Positions 16,165 through 24,861 of a DNA stretch of 64,000 bases are shown one piece after another; position 1 is the first letter of the stretch, and the number at the start of each line of letters is the position of its first letter. Source of the DNA: Flavobacterium sp. Root420 (GTDB lineage: Bacteria; Bacteroidota; Bacteroidia; Flavobacteriales; Flavobacteriaceae); the NCBI RefSeq assembly GCF_001427905.1, contig NZ_LMEF01000005.1, forward strand, positions 1,184-65,183, in the 5' to 3' direction. The translations under genes and the position numbers were made by a program. Below the pieces are notes generated by a model. The model saw only the letters and a program-made list of their open reading frames with translations, ran no database searches and had not been told where the DNA came from.

Positions 16165-18837
16165 ATGAAAAAATCACTACTTTTTTTATTTGTTATTTTT
16201 TGTTGTGTTAGAGTTCACGCTCAAAACGATAATTTATGGCAAAGAACAACCTTAAATGCTGTAAATAAGAGGCTAAATTCATCTGATTCAGAAAGATTAT
16301 ACTATAAACTGAATTCAGATTTCTTAAAAAATAAACTAGCACCCACAACAGATAAAAATTCAAAAATCAGCACTTCAGAGATTACAGTGCCCAATTCAAA
16401 TGGGATTCTGGAACGTTTTACCGTTTGGGAGTCTTCTAATTTTGAACCTGAATTGCAAGCGAAATATCCTGAAATCAGAGCCTATGAAGGAACTGGTTTA
16501 GACGATAAATCAGCAAAAATACACTTTAGTGTTTCTCCAATTGGAGTGCAAACTATGATTCTTCGTGCAGATAAAGCAACGGAATATATTGAAGAAAATC
16601 CAGAAGATAAAACCCAATATGTTTTGTTTACTTCAAAGAATACAAACAATTCTCAAAAACTAATTTGTAAAACAGCGGATTTAATTTCAGATAAAAACAA
16701 TGCTGGAAAGACAGCAAAAACGGCATCAAACGCACAAGTTTTTAAGACAATGCGTTTGGCTTTGTCCTGTACGGCAGAATATACCACTTTTTTTGGAGGA
16801 ACAAAAGCCAATGCACTGGAAGGAATGAATGCAACTTTGACCAGAGTAAATGGTGTTTTCAATAAAGATTTAGCCGTAAAGTTGGTTTTGATTGCAAATA
16901 ATGATGCTATAATCTACACAGATGCAAATGCAGATCCGTATTCTAATGCTGATACAGGAGCAGATGGCGACTGGAATCAGGAAGTGCAGACCACATTGAC
17001 AAACGTAATTGGAAATGCAAATTATGATATAGGACATTTATTTGGTGCTTCGGGTGGTGGAGGGAACGCTGGTTGCATTGGTTGTGTCTGTACAAATCCA
17101 ACAACTAATAATCCATTGGCAAAAGGAAGTGCATACACCTCACCTTCAGACGGAAAGCCTAAGGGAGATACTTTTGATATTGATTTTGTTGCACACGAAA
17201 TGGGACATCAATTAGGTGCAAATCATACTTTTTCTTATGATGCTGCCGAAAGAACCAGTGTAAATGTTGAGCCTGGAAGTGGTTCAACTATTATGGCTTA
17301 TGCCGGTGTAACGGGAGATTATGATATTCAAAATACTTCTGATGATTATTTTGCTTATGCCAGTATTTTGCAAATTCAGAATACCCTTGCAGGCAAAAGC
17401 TGCCCGGTTAACACTACCATTATCAATAATCCACCAACGATTAATGCTGGTCCTGATTATACTATCCCGATTAGTACTGCATTTGTTTTAAAAGGAACAG
17501 GCTCTGATCCTGAAGGTGATTCAATAACCTATAACTGGGAGCAATACGATAATGCCACTACAACTTCAGGCGGAAATAGTATTGCCTATCCAACAAAACC
17601 TGACGGACCTCTGTTTCGATCAGTTGTTCCTAATAGTTCAGCTATTCGTTATATGCCTGGTTTCAGTTCGGTACTTCAAAATAAATTGACTACAACATGG
17701 GAATCCGTTTCCTCTATTGCAAGAACGTTGCATTTTACCTTAACAGGAAGAGACAATGCAGCTTTAGGAACGGCTCAAACCAATACAGACGCTATGATTG
17801 TAACGGTTGCTTCTTTTGCAGGACCATTTGCAATAACTTCACACGCAAGTGATGGTGTTAGCTGGTGGCAGGGGCTAAACGAAACAGTAACATGGAGTGT
17901 CAATAATACCAATACTTTAGAAGGTTCAACAGCGGTTAACATCAAATTATCTACAGATGGTGGTTTGACTTTTCCAATAACTCTGGTGGCCAATACACCA
18001 AATGACGGTTCTGAAACCATCACGCTTCCAACGAGTGTGCCTTCGTCTAAAAATTGCAGAATATTGATTGAACCAATAGGGAACATTTATTATGCAATAA
18101 ATAGCAAACCATTTTCGGTAGGATTTACTTCAACAATAAGTTGCAATTCTTATAGTTTTGGAAGCTCTTTTTCAATTCCAAACACTACAACTTTTGTTAC
18201 ACGAACTGTGACAGTCCCGGTTTCTGGAGCAACGGTTTCAGATGTAGATGTTGTGGTTAATGTGACACATACAAGGTTTTCAGATCTTGAAATTCAGATA
18301 GTAAATCCACAAGGAACTGTTGTGCGATTGTTTAATAAAGATTGCGGATCCACAAATTCAACTTTAGCAATGCAATTTAATGATTCAGGTACTGCTTTAG
18401 ATTGCAACAGAACAACCGAACAAATTGTTATTCCGGTTGATTTGTTAAGTGTTTTTAATGGACAAAATACCGAAGGACCCTGGACTTTAAGAGTCCGTGA
18501 TGCTGTTGCCGGGAATTTCGGAATATTAAATTCGGCCTCCGTGAATATTTGTGGTCAAAGCTATACTTTAGATACACCTGATTTTGAAAGTATCGATTTT
18601 GTATTGTATCCAAACCCAAACAAAGGAAGTTTTACCATTCAATTTGAAAGTAAATCAAATGATGGAGTTAAAGTTTTTGTGCACGATATTTTGGGTAAGA
18701 AAGTTTATGAAAATACTTTTGAAAGCACATCAAACTTCAATCAGAATATTCAATTGCAAAATGTTTCTGCCGGAATCTATTTGGTAACGGTTGTTGACGG
18801 AGATAGAAGAACCGTTAAGAAGATCGTAGTAAATTAA
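16165..18837 (+). CDS. Secreted reprolysin-like zinc metalloprotease with P domain and T9SS type A tail
   Basis: 890 residues from the ATG at 16165, giving the signal peptide MKKSLLFLFVIFCCVRVHA|QND. Order: N-terminal propeptide-like region (about 20-190); metzincin protease domain with the zinc motif HEMGHQLGANH (His344, Glu345, His348, His354) and a downstream Met-turn candidate STIMAYAG; an Ig/cadherin-like part (NPPTINAGPDY, GSDPEGDSITYNWEQY); a proprotein-convertase P-like beta domain (about 670-800, with HTRFSDLEIQIVNPQGT); and the C-terminal type A sorting domain (VLYPNPNKGSFTI ... GIYLVTVVDGDRRTVKKIVVN). The protein should be exported by the T9SS and act outside the cell on proteins. 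It is convergent with the ComF gene. Confidence 0.9.
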   Translation: MKKSLLFLFVIFCCVRVHAQNDNLWQRTTLNAVNKRLNSSDSERLYYKLNSDFLKNKLAPTTDKNSKISTSEITVPNSNGILERFTVWESSNFEPELQAKYPEIRAYEGTGLDDKSAKIHFSVSPIGVQTMILRADKATEYIEENPEDKTQYVLFTSKNTNNSQKLICKTADLISDKNNAGKTAKTASNAQVFKTMRLALSCTAEYTTFFGGTKANALEGMNATLTRVNGVFNKDLAVKLVLIANNDAIIYTDANADPYSNADTGADGDWNQEVQTTLTNVIGNANYDIGHLFGASGGGGNAGCIGCVCTNPTTNNPLAKGSAYTSPSDGKPKGDTFDIDFVAHEMGHQLGANHTFSYDAAERTSVNVEPGSGSTIMAYAGVTGDYDIQNTSDDYFAYASILQIQNTLAGKSCPVNTTIINNPPTINAGPDYTIPISTAFVLKGTGSDPEGDSITYNWEQYDNATTTSGGNSIAYPTKPDGPLFRSVVPNSSAIRYMPGFSSVLQNKLTTTWESVSSIARTLHFTLTGRDNAALGTAQTNTDAMIVTVASFAGPFAITSHASDGVSWWQGLNETVTWSVNNTNTLEGSTAVNIKLSTDGGLTFPITLVANTPNDGSETITLPTSVPSSKNCRILIEPIGNIYYAINSKPFSVGFTSTISCNSYSFGSSFSIPNTTTFVTRTVTVPVSGATVSDVDVVVNVTHTRFSDLEIQIVNPQGTVVRLFNKDCGSTNSTLAMQFNDSGTALDCNRTTEQIVIPVDLLSVFNGQNTEGPWTLRVRDAVAGNFGILNSASVNICGQSYTLDTPDFESIDFVLYPNPNKGSFTIQFESKSNDGVKVFVHDILGKKVYENTFESTSNFNQNIQLQNVSAGIYLVTVVDGDRRTVKKIVVN

Positions 18838-18943
18838 AATTCCAATCTTTAAAATTCCAAATTCCAATCCGTTGTCTTTTTTACTTTTAAAGTAAATTGC
18901 TTTTAGAAAAAGATTGGAATTTGGAATTTCTTTTTTGGAATTT
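18838..18943. repeat. Convergent-gene inverted repeat (ATTCCAAATTCCAATC family)
   Basis: Left copies of AATTCCAA at 18838-18869 pair with GATTGGAATTTGGAATTT at 18912-18929 (18 bp perfect core), around an inner palindrome TTTACTTT/AAAGTAAA. It is related in sequence to the longer element at 25550-25623, and like it sits between convergent genes, so it may act as a two-way terminator. Confidence 0.7.
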
Positions 18944-18949
18944 GATTTA

Positions 18950-19633
18950 TCATGAGTTCGCCATCGCCATACAAACAATACTAATTTTCGCTCCCGGAAT
19001 TTTTAGTAAAGCACGCGAACAGGCTTCAAGCGTGGCGCCAGTTGTGAGCACATTATCAACAATAAGAAAATGTTTGTTTTGATTTTCTTCAGAAAAATGT
19101 ACATCAAATATATTTTCGATATTTTCAGATCTTCCTAATAGATTCTTTTTAGACTGCGTTTTAGAGTATTTCTTTCGATATAAAATGGTATCATCAAAAG
19201 CAATATTCAGACCTTCGGCCAAAGCTTTTCCAAAAGTGGTTACCTGATTATAACCGCGTTCCCTGAATTTTCTTTTATGTAGCGGAACGGGAATAACAAC
19301 ATCAAAAGGAATTTCCAAATTCAATTCCTTTAAATCGGCTACATACCAATTTCCTAAAATAAAACCAATTTCTTCATGACCTTTGTATTTTAGGTTGTGA
19401 ATGAGTTCCTGAACCATTCCTTTTTTGTTGAAATATAAAAATGCAGAAGCGTGTTGGATCTCAATTTTGCCGTAGAATTTCTTTACAGCTTCATTTTTAG
19501 TGTCCAAATAATATTGAGTAAGAGGCATTTCATGACGACAATGCGTGCAGATCACGGTTTCATTTGGCGTTAAAAGTGTATGACATGCAGCACAAACTTT
19601 AGGGAAAAACAGGTTAATAATGTAATTAATCAC
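18950..19633 (-). CDS. ComF family phosphoribosyltransferase-like protein
   Basis: 227 residues, the usual ComF length. The N-terminus has a zinc-ribbon type pair, CAACHTLL ... CTHCRHE (four cysteines, residues about 14-33). The C-terminal half is a type I phosphoribosyltransferase fold: IPVPLHKRKFRERGYNQ and the PRPP-binding loop LIVDNVLTTGATLEAC. In naturally competent bacteria ComF helps take up single-stranded DNA across the inner membrane; in many others its role is unknown. There are no other competence genes in the window. Confidence 0.9.
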   Translation of the reverse strand: MINYIINLFFPKVCAACHTLLTPNETVICTHCRHEMPLTQYYLDTKNEAVKKFYGKIEIQHASAFLYFNKKGMVQELIHNLKYKGHEEIGFILGNWYVADLKELNLEIPFDVVIPVPLHKRKFRERGYNQVTTFGKALAEGLNIAFDDTILYRKKYSKTQSKKNLLGRSENIENIFDVHFSEENQNKHFLIVDNVLTTGATLEACSRALLKIPGAKISIVCMAMANS

Positions 19634-19716
19634 AAATAGAAGGAATTTGGTTACAAAAATATAAAAATCAAATGCTCAATCTTTATATTTTTTCTTTTTT
19701 TTAAATGTACTTTTTA

Positions 19717-19724
19717 TATTTTTG
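19717..19724 (+). promoter_or_regulatory. Promoter -7 element of the glycyl-tRNA synthetase gene
   Basis: TATTTTTG matches TAnnTTTG and ends only 7 bp before the ATG at 19732. If used, it would give a transcript with almost no leader. No clear -33 TTG is present. Confidence 0.45.
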
Positions 19725-19731
19725 CACCACT

Positions 19732-21270
19732 ATGGCAAAACAAGAAGATATATTTAAGAATGTGGTTTCGCACGCAAAAGAGTACGGATTTATTTTTCCG
19801 TCAAGCGAAGTATACGATGGATTGAGTGCAGTGTATGATTATGCACAAAATGGTGTCGAGTTAAAAAAGAATATCCGTGAATATTGGTGGAAATCAATGG
19901 TTCAGATCAATGACAATATTGTCGGCCTTGATGCTGCAATATTAATGCATCCAACTACCTGGAAAGCTTCGGGCCACGTTGATGCTTTCAATGATCCGTT
20001 AATTGATAATAAAGATTCGAAGAAAAGATATAGAGCTGACGTTTTAGTTGAAGATCATGCTGAAAAGATCAATCAAAAAGCTCAAAAAGAAATTGAAAAA
20101 GCAAGAGCTCGTTTTGGTGATGCTTTTAATGAAGAAGAATTTATTACCACAAATGCCCGCGTTGTAGAGTATCTTTCGAAATACAAAGAAATTTTATCAA
20201 GACTTGCAAAAGGTATGAGTGAAGATCTTCAGGATGTAAAAGCTTTAATCGAAGAATTAGAGATCGCTGATCCTGAAACGGGTTCAAGAAACTGGACTGA
20301 TGTAAAGCAATTCAACCTGATGTTCGGAACTAAATTAGGTGCTTCTGCAGATTCTGCAATGGATTTATATTTACGTCCGGAAACAGCTCAGGGTATTTTT
20401 GTGAACTTCCTGAACGTACAAAAATCAGGTCGTATGAAAGTTCCTTTTGGAATTGCTCAAACGGGTAAAGCTTTTAGAAATGAAATCGTTGCAAGACAAT
20501 TCATTTTCCGTATGCGTGAATTCGAACAAATGGAAATGCAGTTTTTCGTGCGTCCGGGTGAAGAAATGCAATGGTACGAGCACTGGAAAACGACTCGTTT
20601 AAACTGGCATTTATCTTTAGGATTAGGAAAAGAAAACTATCGTTTTCACGATCACGAAAAATTAGCGCATTATGCAAACGCTGCTGCAGATATTGAATTC
20701 AACTTCCCATTCGGTTTCAAAGAATTAGAAGGAATTCACTCTCGTACCGATTTTGACTTAAAAGCACACGAGCAATATTCTGGCAGAAAACTACAATATT
20801 TTGATCCGGAACTGAATGAAAACTACGTTCCGTATGTTGTAGAGACCTCTGTAGGATTGGATCGTATGTTTTTAGCTGTTTTTGCAACGTCGTTGCAAGA
20901 AGAAGTTTTAGAAGATGGTTCAACAAGAACAGTCTTAAAATTACCATCAGTTTTAGCACCAACAAAAGTGGCTGTTTTACCTTTAGTTAAAAAAGATGGA
21001 TTGCCGGATATCGCTAAAAAAATCATTGATGATTTAAAATGGGATTTCAATGTGGCGTATGATGAAAAAGATGCTGTTGGACGTCGTTACAGAAGACAAG
21101 ATGCTCTTGGAACTCCGTTTTGTGTTACAGTAGACCACCAAACGATCGAAGATGAAACCGTAACCATTCGTCATAGAGATACAATGAAACAGGATCGAGT
21201 AAAAATCTCTGAATTAAAAGCTATTATTGAAAACGAAGTTTCAATGAAAAACTGGTTGATGAAAATGTAA
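19732..21270 (+). CDS. glyQS: Glycyl-tRNA synthetase (dimeric, single-chain type)
   Basis: Charges tRNA-Gly with glycine in the cytoplasm. From the ATG at 19732 it has 512 residues and starts MAKQEDIFKNVVSHAKEYGF. Class II motifs are visible: LRPETAQGIFVNF (glycine-pocket and motif 1 region), GIAQTGKAFRNEI with FIFRMREFEQMEMQFF (motif 2), GLDRMFLAVF (motif 3), and the C-terminal anticodon-binding domain (LAPTKVAVLPL, RYRRQDALGTPFCVTVD). The frame is open nine codons further upstream to 19705, but that extension would cover the promoter element and is not conserved in character. Monocistronic, closed by a terminator. Confidence 0.95.
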   Translation: MAKQEDIFKNVVSHAKEYGFIFPSSEVYDGLSAVYDYAQNGVELKKNIREYWWKSMVQINDNIVGLDAAILMHPTTWKASGHVDAFNDPLIDNKDSKKRYRADVLVEDHAEKINQKAQKEIEKARARFGDAFNEEEFITTNARVVEYLSKYKEILSRLAKGMSEDLQDVKALIEELEIADPETGSRNWTDVKQFNLMFGTKLGASADSAMDLYLRPETAQGIFVNFLNVQKSGRMKVPFGIAQTGKAFRNEIVARQFIFRMREFEQMEMQFFVRPGEEMQWYEHWKTTRLNWHLSLGLGKENYRFHDHEKLAHYANAAADIEFNFPFGFKELEGIHSRTDFDLKAHEQYSGRKLQYFDPELNENYVPYVVETSVGLDRMFLAVFATSLQEEVLEDGSTRTVLKLPSVLAPTKVAVLPLVKKDGLPDIAKKIIDDLKWDFNVAYDEKDAVGRRYRRQDALGTPFCVTVDHQTIEDETVTIRHRDTMKQDRVKISELKAIIENEVSMKNWLMKM

Positions 21271-21292
21271 TTTTTCTCATTTAACACGATAT

Positions 21293-21333
21293 AAATCCCA
21301 AATTCCTTAGGTGGAGTTTGGGATTTTTTTACT
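21293..21333 (+). terminator. Terminator of the glycyl-tRNA synthetase gene
   Basis: Stem AAATCCCAAA (21293-21302) with TTTGGGATTT (21317-21326), 14-base loop with extra GG/CC pairing, followed by a T run. Confidence 0.8.
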
Positions 21334-21342
21334 TTTGAAAAG

Positions 21343-21374
21343 TGCATTTCATCGATTTTTTTTGCATTTCATCG
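21343..21374 (+). promoter_or_regulatory. Two phased 12-bp direct repeats, candidate LytTR binding site
   Basis: TGCATTTCATCG occurs at 21343-21354 and again at 21363-21374, start to start 20 bp, about two helical turns. LytTR proteins are known to bind two direct repeats spaced roughly this way. It lies about 100 bp upstream of a LytTR gene, so autoregulation is plausible. Confidence 0.5.
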
Positions 21375-21470
21375 TTATGTATTAACATTTTATTACAATG
21401 TGTTAACAATGAAATATTTATAGAATTGAAATACGTAAATTTAATTGACCCATAAAACACAAATTTAAAC

Positions 21471-22280
21471 TTGAAAAGATATTCGTATATTATTATAGAT
21501 GATGATGCCGAAAGTATTTTGAGAACCAAAACAATTGCAGAAGGTTTTTCGGAATTAACTTTTGTGGCATCGGCAACGAGTTATCAAAATGGGTTACATT
21601 TAGTTTTAGAATATAAACCATCTTTAGTTTTTTTAGAAATTGATCCAAAAGATTCATCCAGCAATTTATCGCTTGCGTTCATCAGTGAATTGTACAGGTA
21701 TTTGACTGTGATTCCTAAAATTATAGTCAACACCACAAAAAAGGAATTAGCTTTTGAGGCCATTCAATATGGTGTTTTTGATTATTTATTGAAACCTTTG
21801 TTGGCTATTGATTTACTCAAGACGGTTTTGAAAATCGAAAAGGGTGTTTTGGAGCCTGTAAACAAAGAAAATAGAAATGAAGTTGTCTCAGTTGTTGTTC
21901 CGCAAACGGAAGGAGTACAAGAGCTGAGAAAACCTTTAATTATTTGTATTAAATCATACGGTGATTATCGTTATCTGAATGCGGCTGACATCGCGTATTT
22001 TCAGGCTGATAATAATTCCACAGATATTTATCTTAATTCTGGTGAAATGGTAACCGCTTTTAAAACACTAAAACATTTTGAGAGTATTTTGGACTATCCG
22101 TTTATTCGAATTCACAATAGTTATATCATTAATCAAAATTATATTGCGAGGATTCATAACGGGAACTCAGTTTGTTACATAAAAAACTCTCCTAAAAAGA
22201 TCCCATTTTCTAAAACCTATAAATCAAATGTCGATATAATTATCGCCAATTTTGCCGCAGGAAACTACTTAGAAGTCTAA
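21471..22280 (+). CDS. LytTR-family response regulator with altered receiver
   Basis: 269 residues from a TTG start. Residues 1-120 are a receiver fold with the acidic pocket DDD (10-12), Thr88/89 and Lys108 (LLKPL), but the usual phosphorylated Asp is Glu56 (VFLEID instead of FLDI.MP). Residues about 155-262 are a LytTR DNA-binding domain (YLNAADIAYFQADNNSTDIYL, FIRIHNSYIINQNYI, IPFSKTYKSNV). No LytS-type histidine kinase is adjacent; the next kinase, at 22807, has its own response regulator. The Glu may mimic constant phosphorylation, or signalling may not be by phosphotransfer. The phased direct repeat upstream is a likely target. Confidence 0.85.
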   Translation: MKRYSYIIIDDDAESILRTKTIAEGFSELTFVASATSYQNGLHLVLEYKPSLVFLEIDPKDSSSNLSLAFISELYRYLTVIPKIIVNTTKKELAFEAIQYGVFDYLLKPLLAIDLLKTVLKIEKGVLEPVNKENRNEVVSVVVPQTEGVQELRKPLIICIKSYGDYRYLNAADIAYFQADNNSTDIYLNSGEMVTAFKTLKHFESILDYPFIRIHNSYIINQNYIARIHNGNSVCYIKNSPKKIPFSKTYKSNVDIIIANFAAGNYLEV

Positions 22281-22452
22281 AAACTAGGTATTTACATTAA
22301 ATTAACGCTCATTGACTATCATTTGGGCATGTTCTACCACAAACTGCATTTTTCATATACTTTTTTTTTGATTCCGTACCTAGTTTTACATCATCGATTC
22401 CGCCCAAAGAATCGACTCCAAAAACAAACAATCAATAAAATACCTCAAGATT

Positions 22453-22710
22453 ATGAAAAAGACAGCTTTAACATTAGGATTATTTTCTTTAGTAATGGTA
22501 ACGACTTCATTTACTACACCACAATCAATTTCAACATTTAATAATACAACAAGTTCTAGCGATACAGATACTGGTGGAGTATTAACCGGAAGAGATCAGG
22601 GAAGAAAATTAGATTTTCATGCCACTGCAAACGAATTAAAAATCAATAATAAATCTGAAGGATTTCGTCATGATAGACAATCATTAGGAAGCACTATTAA
22701 ACTTGATTAA
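22453..22710 (+). CDS. Small exported protein of unknown function
   Basis: 85 residues. The N-terminus MKKTALTLGLFSLVMVTTSFT is a convincing signal peptide, leaving about 62 mature residues rich in Ser/Thr/Asp and charged residues (SSSDTDTGGVLTGRDQGRKLDFH ... GFRHDRQSLGSTIKLD split by a short linker). There are no cysteines and no lipobox. It is followed 20 bp later by a strong terminator, so it is transcribed separately from the sensor kinase downstream. It sits between a LytTR regulator and a two-component system, which makes a regulated, secreted or periplasmic role likely but unproven. Confidence 0.7.
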   Translation: MKKTALTLGLFSLVMVTTSFTTPQSISTFNNTTSSSDTDTGGVLTGRDQGRKLDFHATANELKINNKSEGFRHDRQSLGSTIKLD

Positions 22711-22730
22711 TAAATAGCTTAAATTATCAT

Positions 22731-22763
22731 AAAAGCTGCCAAATTTTGGCAGCTTTTTTTTTG
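22731..22763 (+). terminator. Terminator after the small exported protein gene
   Basis: Stem AAAAGCTGCC (22731-22740) with GGCAGCTTTT (22748-22757), loop AAATTTT, then more T's. Confidence 0.9.
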
Positions 22764-22778
22764 TGTCTATAGTTTTAG

Positions 22779-22786
22779 TATTTTTG
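22779..22786 (+). promoter_or_regulatory. Promoter -7 element of the sensor kinase operon
   Basis: TATTTTTG fits TAnnTTTG and lies 20 bp upstream of the TTG start at 22807. A TTG at 22761-22763 is nearer than the usual -33 spacing. Confidence 0.45.
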
Positions 22787-22806
22787 ATAAAATTCAAAAA
22801 TATATA

Positions 22807-24861
22807 TTGAGAAAAAATTTACAAATAATATTGTTTTTAAGTTTCATTTTTTTTGGTTGTACCAAGAAAATGGATACTGGTAATAGTATGACTTCTTCTG
22901 AGGATAGCCTTCCTATTTATTTATCATTGGCCAATGATATTAATATGCCTTATGAATTAAAACAGAAATATAATCGTAAAGCGTTTGCAATTATTATAAA
23001 TCAGGATAATGATTCGATAAACAGAGTGAATCTTTTTAGAATTGCTAATCGATATTACAATATGAACGATTTGAAATCATATCTTGAAATGTCGAAACTG
23101 GTTTTAGAGCGGTCAAAAAGTATGAAAGATTCCGTAAGTACCGCTAAAGCTTTTTCGTATTTGGGAGATTATTATAGTTCTCAAGGACTTTCAGATAGTG
23201 CATTTATGAATATTTATAAAGCGCAGAAACTTTATTTACAAATAAACGACCAAAACAATTTGGCTAAAACATTTTTAAGTAAGGCAAGTCTTCAGTATAA
23301 TGAGGGCGATTTTTTTGAAAGTGAAATAGCCGTCTTTAAGGCTCTTCGCATTTTGAAAAAACAAAAAAACGTAAATGATCAACTTTACGAATGTTATAAT
23401 CTTTTAGGGATATTATACAATGATAGAGAGGAATATGATAAGTCTTTGGAGTTTCACAATAAAGCATTGGCAGTCTTGGATGCAAGTATTCCCTTAGAAC
23501 TTCAGCTTAAAGCTACTTCTTTAAACAATATTGGTTTTGTTTATATAAGTATGAACAATTATGAGCAAGCAAAAAAATATTTTGAAAGAGGATTAAATGA
23601 AAAGAATCTTTTTAAAGAAAAAATCGTTTTATATGCTATGTTGTTAGATAATCTGGCCTATTCTAAATACAAATTAAATGATTTAGAAAAGGTTCAGGAT
23701 CTGTTTTTTAAATCATTGAAAATTAGAGATAGTTTAGGATTGAAATCAGCTATTATATCAAATAAAATTCATCTTTCAGAATACTATGCATTTAAAAAAG
23801 ATACTTTCAAAGCAATACAATTTTCAAAACAAGCCTTAATTTTATCACGTACTGACGGTAAGTTGAATAGTACATTAGAGGCCCTAAAACAAATTGCCAT
23901 TGTAGATCCTAAAAATGCGTCGACTTATTCCAGAGAATATATTAAGCTGAATGACAGGATGCTTAGAGCAGAAAGAAAAATGGGCGAAAAATTCTCTCGT
24001 ATCGAGTATGAAACCAACGAAATTAAAGATCAAAATTCAAATCTGCAGGAGAAAAACCGAGCTTTAGTATACGTTTTTAGTATTTGTACCCTCATAGGCC
24101 TGTTTTTCTATGTTTACAAAACACAACAGGCAAAAAACAGGGAATTACTTTTTAAGCAGCAACAGCAAATTGCGAATGAAGATATTTATAATTTAATGAT
24201 TTCTCAGCAAAATGATATTGAAATAACCCGAATTAAAGAAAAGAAAAAGGTTGCCCAGGAACTTCACGATGGTGTTTTGGGCCGAATGTTTGGTGTAAGA
24301 ATTAGTCTGGATAGTTTAGATAAGATCGATGAGCCTGATGCAGTTCAAAAAAGAAAAAAATATTTAACAGAACTAAAACACATTGAAGAAGACATTCGTG
24401 AAATTTCGCATGATTTAAATAGGGAAAAATCAGAATTAATTAATAATTTTATTGCGATTTTAAACAAATTGTTTGAAAAACAACAAAACACATACAATTC
24501 TAAGTTAATCACCTCTTTTGATCCTCATATTAAATGGGAGTTAGTGAGTAATATTGTTAAGATTAATTTATACAGAATTATTCAGGAAGCACTTCAAAAT
24601 TGTAATAAATATGCTGATTCTGATACTATTACAGTAGAGTTTAAAAGTGAAATTGATTATTTGATTCTATCGATTTCAGATGACGGAAATGGTTTTAATA
24701 CCAAAAGAACGAAAAACGGAATAGGATTACATAATATTCAATACCGTGCCAAAGAGTGTAAGGGTACCGTTACTATAAAATCTGCCAAAGGAGAAGGAAC
24801 TGTTCTCATAATTAAAGTCCCAATCGATCAAAAAATAAACCTACAAAAGAATGACACTTAA
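22807..24861 (+). CDS. TPR-containing sensor histidine kinase (NarX/DesK-type)
   Basis: 684 residues from a TTG start. MRKNLQIILFLSFIFFGC resembles a lipoprotein signal ending in Cys. Residues about 30-390 are tetratricopeptide-like helical repeats in the periplasm (AFSYLGDYYSSQGLSDSAF, LNNIGFVYISMNNYEQAKKYF). One membrane helix follows (LVYVFSICTLIGLFFYVY, about 420-437), then a coiled coil, the HisKA_3 dimerisation and phosphoacceptor domain with His487 in VAQELHDGVLG, and a GHKL ATPase (QEALQNCNKYADSD N-box, SDDGNGFN, GIGLHNI). It would sense an envelope signal and phosphorylate the response regulator whose gene overlaps its 3' end. Confidence 0.9.
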   Translation: MRKNLQIILFLSFIFFGCTKKMDTGNSMTSSEDSLPIYLSLANDINMPYELKQKYNRKAFAIIINQDNDSINRVNLFRIANRYYNMNDLKSYLEMSKLVLERSKSMKDSVSTAKAFSYLGDYYSSQGLSDSAFMNIYKAQKLYLQINDQNNLAKTFLSKASLQYNEGDFFESEIAVFKALRILKKQKNVNDQLYECYNLLGILYNDREEYDKSLEFHNKALAVLDASIPLELQLKATSLNNIGFVYISMNNYEQAKKYFERGLNEKNLFKEKIVLYAMLLDNLAYSKYKLNDLEKVQDLFFKSLKIRDSLGLKSAIISNKIHLSEYYAFKKDTFKAIQFSKQALILSRTDGKLNSTLEALKQIAIVDPKNASTYSREYIKLNDRMLRAERKMGEKFSRIEYETNEIKDQNSNLQEKNRALVYVFSICTLIGLFFYVYKTQQAKNRELLFKQQQQIANEDIYNLMISQQNDIEITRIKEKKKVAQELHDGVLGRMFGVRISLDSLDKIDEPDAVQKRKKYLTELKHIEEDIREISHDLNREKSELINNFIAILNKLFEKQQNTYNSKLITSFDPHIKWELVSNIVKINLYRIIQEALQNCNKYADSDTITVEFKSEIDYLILSISDDGNGFNTKRTKNGIGLHNIQYRAKECKGTVTIKSAKGEGTVLIIKVPIDQKINLQKNDT

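Noticed and set aside
22323..22541. 72-codon open frame before and across the small exported protein gene
   Set aside because: Overlaps the clear signal-peptide gene at 22453 in another frame and has no recognisable features.
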